64,000 bases of DNA, from the NCBI GenBank assembly GCA_937958995.1, contig CALGAP010000023.1, forward strand, positions 248,001-312,000, read 5' to 3'. This document shows, piece after piece, positions 59,501 to 64,000 of the stretch. Source of the DNA: an uncultured Chitinophagaceae bacterium. GTDB taxonomy: Bacteria > Bacteroidota > Bacteroidia > Chitinophagales > Chitinophagaceae. The first letter of the stretch is position 1. Each line of letters opens with the position of its first letter. The notes below the pieces were generated by a model that saw only the letters and a program-made list of their open reading frames with translations, searched no databases and was not told the origin of the DNA. The position numbers and the translations under genes are program-made.

Positions 59501-59761
59501 GTTGCCAAAACGGTCGCTGGCAAAAGCAATGTATTTTCCATCGCGGCTCCAAACAGGCATAAAGTCGTACGCCTCGTGCATGGTAAGGGGCACGGCATCG
59601 CCACCGGATGATGGAACTTTGTAGAGATCGCCTTTATAACTGAAAACGATGGTCTTGCCATCGGGAGAAATGGCCGGATAACGCAGCCATCTCGGTGTTT
59701 GCTGACTCAAGGCAATATGCGCAGACAGCAACACCAGGCAGGTGAATAGGTACCTTCTCAT
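56510..59761 (-). CDS. Tricorn-like S41 family peptidase
   Basis: 1083 residues. Signal peptide (YLFTCLVLLSAHIALSQ), then two beta-propeller regions with WD40/TolB-like SPDGK units (ISPDGKTIVFSYKGDLY, WSRDGKYIAFASDR, VSPDGKEVAYLEE), a charged linker near 565-590, then the protease part: LGELNASHTGG with Ser762-His763, a PDZ-like domain (about 785-855), and the S41 core with VDTRFNGGG, Ser981 in SESNYSDAFLFPY and Glu1038 in RPTENLQLEPD. These match the Ser/His, nucleophile Ser and Glu of tricorn protease. Exported; probably degrades peptides in the periplasm. Its stop touches a palindromic-family repeat. Confidence 0.93.
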   Translation of the reverse strand: MRRYLFTCLVLLSAHIALSQQTPRWLRYPAISPDGKTIVFSYKGDLYKVPSSGGDAVPLTMHEAYDFMPVWSRDGKYIAFASDRFGNFDVFVMPASGGEAKRLTYHSANDYPYDFTPDGKEVLFGTTRNDIYTSVRFPQRGLFQKLYKVPVTGGRSVMFLSAGSEFARFNSKGDQLIFQDRKGYEDPWRKHHTSSVTRDIWLYDVKTEDYRQVSGYEGEDREPIFSADDQYFYYLSEKDGKAQNIYKAPVKTKIAEVQLTKFTDHPVRHLTRSNDNTLCFTYDGDIYTLREGQQPKKVEIRVLTDGRTNEKIIPINKDATYTVLSPNGKEIAFVVRGEVFVTSVEGGITKRITNTPEQERMVDFTPDGRSLIYATERGNSWDIYRASIVRKEEPYFYASTLIKEEPLIATEADEFQPVVSPDGKEVAYLEERNILKVYNIETKKSRTLVPAGVNFSYSDGDMDFRWSPDGKFIAIQSQEGRFLQTDIALVKADGSDSRRNLTESGFYDVSPRWGFNGKALLWATDRNGRKSLALQGPRELDVYIMFFDQELYDRFKLTKDEYALLKEKEENEKKEKKDSALNDAAKKDKDWKPLFDNLDKRKLRLTINSGDVADFHLSKDGDKLYYLARGEKGFDLWVTDTRTRETRVLSRLDGAPGVMDISKDGKNAFVLSAGRIMKVELASGKVSPVAVNGEMTLNEAAERKYIFDHAWRQVAKKFFDPKLQGVDWKKYRAAYEKFLPHVNNNYDFQELLSELLGELNASHTGGRYNRPQENTDNTASLGLLYDEMYTGEGVKVMEVLEGGPFLNAKTQIGKGVIIEKIDGEAITNDIDWAKLLNRKSGKNVLLSLYNPATKERWEEVTKPISQSEEQNLLYDRWVKQMRKQVDELSGGKVGYVHVQGMNDGSFRTVYEEVLGKNANKEALIVDTRFNGGGWLHDDLVTFLSGKRYLDFSPQGSARLKGEPNDKWTNPSCVLMSESNYSDAFLFPYAYKNLGIGKLIGMPVPGTGTAVWWERQIDPTLVFGIPMVATIGKENRPTENLQLEPDIKVANDFNAILKGKDQQLERAVKEMLEEIKNKDNRKGF

Positions 59762-59866
59762 AAACTTGGGTTTTTGTAGTGGGAAGTGCGCTAAAGGTAG
59801 TAAACCGTGATATTTGTAAGCTAAATCAAAGCGTAAAAGCGAAAAATTTTATTACAGGCGGTAAAA

Positions 59867-60574
59867 ATGAAAGAAGATTTTCAGAAATGGGTTAACATAA
59901 ATCAATACGCGTTTCATCCGGTGGTGCCTTTCGATGCCGGGCGCGACAAACTTGTAGCGCTCGACTTTACGACAAGCAATAAGGCCCTGGCGGCGGAAGT
60001 GATTGAAGATACAGGCTCATTTTGCCAGTATATCGATCGCTTGCTGCAACAAGCCGGCGCACGTTATGGCATCGGCGGATATGCTGAACATCGCACCATA
60101 TACGATCGAAGCCGTGTATTTGATGCGCCCAACCCTGGTGAGGAACCACGGCGGCTACACCTCGGCACCGATATATGGGGACAGGCAGGAACGCCCATAT
60201 ATGCCTTTATGGATGGTACCATTCACAGTTTTGCCTTCAACGACCAGTACGGCGATTATGGTGCTACGTTAGTATTGAAGCATAAACTGGGGGAAATAGA
60301 ATTTCACACTTTATACGGGCACCTCAGCCTCGCAGATATACAATCCATCAATAAAGGAGATAAGGTGAGAAAAGGAGAATGCATCGCGCATTTTGGCAAG
60401 CCGCATGAAAATGGCCACTGGCCGCCACATCTGCATTTCCAGGTGATATTAAATATGGAAGGAAAAGCGGGCGACTACATAGGGGTGTGCAAATTTTCAG
60501 AAAAAGAAAAATACCTCGCTAACTGTCCCGACCCCGACGGCATTTTGCAATTGAACAGGTATATCTCAGATTAA
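59867..60574 (+). CDS. M23-type peptidase domain protein without signal peptide
   Basis: 235 residues. Contains the LytM/M23 zinc residues: HLGTDIWG (His and Asp), a TLYGHL segment and HLHFQV near residue 190, so a zinc metalloendopeptidase fold is likely. But there is no signal peptide or membrane helix, so it would be cytoplasmic. The same style of domain occurs in proteins fused to class III aminotransferases, which suggests a non-peptidoglycan role. Divergent from the S41 gene, 105 bp apart, and overlapping the next convergent gene by 9 bp. Confidence 0.85.
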   Translation: MKEDFQKWVNINQYAFHPVVPFDAGRDKLVALDFTTSNKALAAEVIEDTGSFCQYIDRLLQQAGARYGIGGYAEHRTIYDRSRVFDAPNPGEEPRRLHLGTDIWGQAGTPIYAFMDGTIHSFAFNDQYGDYGATLVLKHKLGEIEFHTLYGHLSLADIQSINKGDKVRKGECIAHFGKPHENGHWPPHLHFQVILNMEGKAGDYIGVCKFSEKEKYLANCPDPDGILQLNRYISD

Positions 60575-60850
60575 GGCACGCACAATTTCTTCCCATTCCT
60601 GGTCCAGGCTATAGCCCGGCATGCGTTTGCCCGCTTTGTTGTACCAATAGTTTGCATTGAACACATCGCCTTCTTTGCGATGCAGGTAGGCATGCACCCA
60701 GGCAGCCGTCGTATCGTTCACATCCTGGATAATGGTATGCGAGGTTTCCCAATCGCCTTTGGCATCGTGCCAAAGTGACTGCAGGTATACATTTGCATCT
60801 GCGGGCGGCGCCGCACCTTTCAGGCTGGCCTTAAAGGTTTCGAAAGTCAT
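60566..60850 (-). CDS. Conserved hypothetical protein, 94 aa
   Basis: Small cytoplasmic protein with the conserved phrases YLQSLWHDAKGDWETSH, DTTAAWVHAYLHRKEGD and NANYWYNKAGKRMP. This pattern appears widely among bacteria but no function is known to me. It overlaps the convergent M23-type gene by 9 bp and is divergent from ruvB. Confidence 0.8.
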   Translation of the reverse strand: MTFETFKASLKGAAPPADANVYLQSLWHDAKGDWETSHTIIQDVNDTTAAWVHAYLHRKEGDVFNANYWYNKAGKRMPGYSLDQEWEEIVRALI

Positions 60851-60936
60851 GGGAAAATGTTTTTGAAAATGCCCTGGGCCTATCGCAAGATACTTTACAA
60901 CCGGCAGTTTTCCGTAGTTTTACAACCTGTCAACAC

Positions 60937-61962
60937 ATGGCCAACCCAAACTTAAATACAGATAAGGAACTACTCAGTGCGGCTGACAAGGAGTTTGAAA
61001 ATAATATTCGTCCCCGCGAAATCACCGATTTCGCCGGCCAGTCACAAATCATCGAAAACCTGAAGATATTCATTAAGGCGGCGCGCATTCGCGGCGAGGC
61101 GCTGGATCATATTTTGTTTCATGGTCCGCCGGGTCTGGGCAAGACCACCCTCAGCCGTATCGTTGCGCATGAGTTAGGTGTGAAGATCAAGGAAACCTCG
61201 GGGCCGGTGATTGAAAAGCCGGGCGACCTGGCGGGACTGCTTACCAACCTGGAGCCGCATGACGTATTGTTTATTGATGAAATTCACCGCCTGAGCACGG
61301 TGGTGGAAGAATACCTGTATGCCGCAATGGAAGATTATCGCATCGATATTATGATCGACAGCGGTCCGAACGCACGCAGCATACAAATTAACCTTAATCC
61401 TTTTACGCTCATCGGCGCCACCACGCGCAGCGGCTTGCTAACCGCGCCGCTCTTATCGCGCTTTGGCATAAAAAGCAGGCTGGAATATTATACTGCCGAC
61501 ACCCTGGAGACCATCGTCAACCGCTCGGCAAAAATTCTGAATACGAAGATCACTTCCGAAGCGGCGCATGAAATTGCCCGCCGCAGCCGCGGCACGCCGC
61601 GTATTGCCAACGGGCTGCTGCGCCGCGTGCGCGATTTTGCACAGGTGCTCAGTAACGGGAATATTGACCTGGCCATTACACAACATGCTTTAAAAGCGTT
61701 GAACGTAGATGAGCATGGTTTGGATGAAATGGACAACCGCATATTGCTTACCATCATCGATAAATTCAAAGGAGGGCCAGTAGGTATCACTACCATTGCA
61801 ACTGCCGTAGGCGAAGAAACGGGTACGCTGGAAGAAGTGTATGAACCGTTCCTGATACAGGAAGGTTTTATTAAACGCACTCCGCGCGGCCGGGAGGCAA
61901 CGGCTAAGGCTTATGAGCATTTGGGAAAAAAGATGCCTGGCTCTTCACAATCCTTATTTTAA
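60937..61962 (+). CDS. ruvB: Holliday junction branch migration ATPase RuvB
   Basis: 341 residues, full length. AAA+ motor that drives branch migration with RuvA. Walker A GPPGLGKTTLS (about residue 64), Walker B LFIDEIHRLS, sensor I IGATTRSGLLTAPLLSRFG and arginine finger region, then the winged-helix domain with GGPVGITTIATAVGEETGTLEEVYEPFL, here as words GGPVGITTIA and EETGTLEEVYEPFL. ATG after a short leader; terminator 6 bp downstream. Confidence 0.97.
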   Translation: MANPNLNTDKELLSAADKEFENNIRPREITDFAGQSQIIENLKIFIKAARIRGEALDHILFHGPPGLGKTTLSRIVAHELGVKIKETSGPVIEKPGDLAGLLTNLEPHDVLFIDEIHRLSTVVEEYLYAAMEDYRIDIMIDSGPNARSIQINLNPFTLIGATTRSGLLTAPLLSRFGIKSRLEYYTADTLETIVNRSAKILNTKITSEAAHEIARRSRGTPRIANGLLRRVRDFAQVLSNGNIDLAITQHALKALNVDEHGLDEMDNRILLTIIDKFKGGPVGITTIATAVGEETGTLEEVYEPFLIQEGFIKRTPRGREATAKAYEHLGKKMPGSSQSLF

Positions 61963-61967
61963 AAACA

Positions 61968-61995
61968 GAGAAGCCGTCCAGAAGGACAGCTTCTC
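61968..61995 (+). terminator. Hairpin after ruvB
   Basis: GAGAAGC C GTCC and GGAC A GCTTCTC form a stem of 11 pairs with one mismatch and an AGAA loop, starting 6 bp after the stop. There is no T run, so it may act as an RNA end or block rather than a classical terminator. Confidence 0.6.
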
Positions 61996-62039
61996 ATTGG
62001 CCGTTAATAAATATAGAGAACCGTTTTCAAACCTCCGGG

Positions 62040-62354
62040 TTATTTCTCGAGTGTAATAGTACCGAGATCGGTTACCTTACCCTCTTCAACCACCACGTTA
62101 TCTTTGATGAAATTTTTGTAGTCGCCTACACCTTGCACAATTACTTTATAAGTACCGGGTTTTACAGAAAATGAGAAAGCGCCGTTTTCGGGTGTGGCCT
62201 TCAATGAATCAGCGCCGCTGATGGCCCAAACAATACCAGCTCCATCTGCCGGAGAAATGGTTCCTTTAATGCCAGAATCCTGCATTAAGAAAAAAGAACT
62301 AAGCGCAATAACAATTGTGAGCGAACACAGAGCAGTTTGTAAGATTCGTTTCAT
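62040..62354 (-). CDS. Small secreted carboxypeptidase-regulatory-like protein
   Basis: 104 residues from ATGAAACG at 62354; an ATG at 62429 lies in the candidate operator and is rejected. Signal peptide (LCSLTIVIALSSFFLMQ), then a single carboxypeptidase regulatory-like beta domain (GIKGTISPADGAGIVWAI, FSFSVKPGTYKVIVQGVGDY, VEEGKVTDLGTITL). It sits downstream of the two-component genes with 90 bp between, and a four-repeat operator candidate lies before it, so it may be a target of that system. Periplasmic. Confidence 0.8.
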   Translation of the reverse strand: MKRILQTALCSLTIVIALSSFFLMQDSGIKGTISPADGAGIVWAISGADSLKATPENGAFSFSVKPGTYKVIVQGVGDYKNFIKDNVVVEEGKVTDLGTITLEK

Positions 62355-62431
62355 GCAATTATTGTTTTTAGTGAATGAATAGTTGCCCTGAAAAGGCAAG
62401 TAGCATACCAAAACACTTTGCACGAACAATA

Positions 62432-62475
62432 TCTAATTACATTCTAATTCACTTCTAATCCTTTTCTAATCCTTG
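62432..62475 (-). promoter_or_regulatory. Four 11-bp TCTAAT direct repeats (candidate OmpR-type operator)
   Basis: TCTAATTACAT, TCTAATTCACT, TCTAATCCTTT and TCTAATCCTTG start exactly 11 bp apart (62432, 62443, 62454, 62465). The spacing is one helical turn, as in PhoB and PmrA-type operators. They are 78 bp upstream of the ATG at 62354 and overlap the end of the histidine kinase gene. Confidence 0.6.
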
Positions 62476-63868
62476 CAGAAGTATTGAATGTGAAATTGCT
62501 GCCGGCCTGCGGCAGGTATATGGAGAATACAGAGCCGCGGCCGACATCGGAATGTACCCGGATGTTGCCATTATGCAGCTGAATAATATGATTCGCTAAC
62601 GATAATCCAAGGCCGAACCCTTTTTCCTTACCTGCACCGGCGCTTCTGTAAAAAGGAAGAAAAATATTTTCCAGTTCATCTTTCGGTATTCCCGGTCCGT
62701 TATCAGCCACCATCACCCTGATCTCGCCGTTCAGAACGTGCAACCCGATTTTGGCCTGGTGATCGGGAGCATATTTGCAGGCATTGATCACGATGTTCCT
62801 GATGGCAGTAAGCAATAATTCCTGGTTGCCAAAGACCAACAGTTTTGTTTCATCAGCGGGCAGGTGGTCAAAGTCGAGGTTCACCGACCACTGCTTGTTG
62901 AGCTTGGTTATTTCCACGGGCAGTTGCAACAGCACTTCATCAATACGAATCTGTTCAATTTCAAATCCGCCCGGGCTGCCAGAAGCCCTGGCCACTTCCA
63001 AAAGCGATTGGGTAAGCTGGCTCATGCGCAGCACATCCTGGAGGGTAGAACTGATCACCTTGCGGTAATGTTCCGCGTCGCGGCTGCGCAGTAATGAAAC
63101 TTCCAGCTGGCTCGATATAGAAGTAAGCGGCGTGCAAAGTTCGTGCGAAGCGTTGGCAATGAACTGGCGCTGCACTTCAAAACTGCGTTGCAGCCGGTTC
63201 AGTAGTTTGTTCAGTGTTTCAGATAGGTAATGCCATTCATCGCGCGATTTACCCGTTTGGATACGACGGGTGAGACTGCCCGCGGATATTTCATTCACTT
63301 CATCGGCAATTTGTTTTACCGGTCTTAACAGGCGGCCCGAGAAAAAATAGCCTCCGCCAAAAGCTATCAGTATACCACCCACCAGGCTGATCCATATGGT
63401 TGTTTTCAGCTGCGTCAGGTATTTTTTCCCCTGTTCATCGCGCGTGGCAGAAACCACCAGCAGCCCCGAAGAAGGGTAATGCACTGCCAGCGCTTCTTTA
63501 TCATCTTTTGTAAAAAATATGGTTCCTTCTTCGCGTACGTGCTGCAATAGTTCAGAATCAATCGACATCAGCTCGGGGCTGATATCCGAAAAAGAATATA
63601 CCAGTTGATCATTGCTATCGAAAACCTGTACCTCTTTGCTGCGCACCATGCCGGTGATGGATGTATCGAGCTTCACCACCAGGTCGCTGGTGAAAATATT
63701 TCCCTGGCTTAATAGTCCATTGGTATAGGAAGCACGATTGAGTAACCGGGTTTTTATCGAATTCAACCTGTTTGACCACGCGAAGTAATAAACCGTGGCG
63801 CATACTACCATCAGTATGCAGCATACGGTGGTGGCAAATAAGATGGTAATGCGCAAGCGTACTGGCAT
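62444..63868 (-). CDS. Membrane sensor histidine kinase (HAMP, OmpR-partner type)
   Basis: 474 residues. Membrane helices near 9-30 and 156-178 flank a periplasmic domain; HAMP about 180-232; dimerisation helix with NASHELCTPLTS, His242 (Cys where Arg is usual in HELRTPL); N-box NACKYAP with Asn362; G1 DNGPGIP at 389; G2 FGLGLSLA at 418. The start overlaps the stop of the response-regulator gene as TGATG, so the two are translated together. It signals to the linked OmpR-type regulator, whose possible operator lies at the 3' end of this gene. Confidence 0.94.
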   Translation of the reverse strand: MPVRLRITILFATTVCCILMVVCATVYYFAWSNRLNSIKTRLLNRASYTNGLLSQGNIFTSDLVVKLDTSITGMVRSKEVQVFDSNDQLVYSFSDISPELMSIDSELLQHVREEGTIFFTKDDKEALAVHYPSSGLLVVSATRDEQGKKYLTQLKTTIWISLVGGILIAFGGGYFFSGRLLRPVKQIADEVNEISAGSLTRRIQTGKSRDEWHYLSETLNKLLNRLQRSFEVQRQFIANASHELCTPLTSISSQLEVSLLRSRDAEHYRKVISSTLQDVLRMSQLTQSLLEVARASGSPGGFEIEQIRIDEVLLQLPVEITKLNKQWSVNLDFDHLPADETKLLVFGNQELLLTAIRNIVINACKYAPDHQAKIGLHVLNGEIRVMVADNGPGIPKDELENIFLPFYRSAGAGKEKGFGLGLSLANHIIQLHNGNIRVHSDVGRGSVFSIYLPQAGSNFTFNTSARIRKGLEVN

Positions 63869-64000
63869 CAGTTCTCTTTAGATTTTAAAATATATCCTAT
63901 GCCGACCTGTGTGTGGATTAAACGAGGCGAAAAATTTTTGTCGATCTTATTTCGCAGATAGCTGATATACACATCTATCACGTTGGTATTGGTATTGAAG
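63868..64000 (-). CDS. OmpR-family response regulator (C-terminal end only)
   Basis: The last 43 codons are in the window; the start lies beyond the right edge. VIDVYISYLRNKIDKNF and IHTQVGIGYIL are the recognition helix and wing of the OmpR/PhoB winged-helix domain. The stop TGA overlaps the kinase start by one base. DNA-binding partner of the kinase. Confidence 0.9.
   Translation of the reverse strand, partial: FNTNTNVIDVYISYLRNKIDKNFSPRLIHTQVGIGYILKSKEN

Overview
The window comes from a member of the Bacteroidota, most likely of the Chitinophagaceae type. At least nine proteins carry the short C-terminal 'PNP' sorting domain of the type IX secretion system (T9SS), usually after a 'LPV.L..F.A / VERS.DG / YYRL..VD.DG' linker domain. 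Promoter-like TAnnTTTG boxes, few Shine-Dalgarno sites, a carboxypeptidase-regulatory/TonB-dependent receptor and the ftsX-DUF3098-uppP gene order agree. No tRNA, rRNA, CRISPR array, insertion sequence or prophage was recognised.

Layout. 1-2.7 kb: end of an ATP synthase operon (atpF-atpH-atpA, closed by a terminator, no atpG). 3-9.5 kb: three T9SS-secreted proteins, two of them tandem paralogues sharing a repeated terminator-like element. 9.6-14.5 kb: a TonB-dependent receptor followed by small membrane proteins and a winged-helix regulator. 14.6-21.8 kb: a secreted adhesin-like protein, an orphan histidine kinase, and a sugar-related group (Gfo/Idh/MocA oxidoreductase, sulfatase-modifying-factor-like protein, divergent hydroxypyruvate isomerase-like protein). 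22-28 kb: two large secreted proteins, then pdxA. 29.4-36 kb: a run of secreted proteins (two T9SS cargo, a tail-fibre-like repeat protein, a small secreted protein) leading into rsmA and a 2-hydroxyacid dehydrogenase. 36-37.3 kb: greA with a structured leader, and a HIT hydrolase. 37.7-44 kb: a giant four-module secreted protein broken by one in-frame stop codon. 44-51 kb: ruvC, a flippase-like membrane protein, DUF3108, a metallo-hydrolase/MFS pair and uppP-DUF3098-ftsX. 51-60 kb: leuS, secreted unknowns, a repeat-rich non-coding stretch and a tricorn-like S41 peptidase. 60-64 kb: an M23-type protein, ruvB, and a two-component system with a small secreted protein behind a candidate operator.

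Structure beyond genes is the most interesting part. (i) A family of palindromic intergenic elements built from the word GAAKRTTGAAK abuts stop codons; one is a perfect 43-bp inverted repeat that supplies the ftsX stop. (ii) The greA leader holds a promoter, an intrinsic terminator-like hairpin and a second switchable hairpin before a strong Shine-Dalgarno site. (iii) Four exact 11-bp-spaced TCTAAT repeats lie upstream of a small secreted protein next to an OmpR-type two-component system. (iv) A motif, AAATCCAA, sits just before the start codon of at least six secreted-protein genes. (v) A 2091-codon reading frame is interrupted by a single TAA.

All calls come from reading the sequence and family knowledge; no searches were run.
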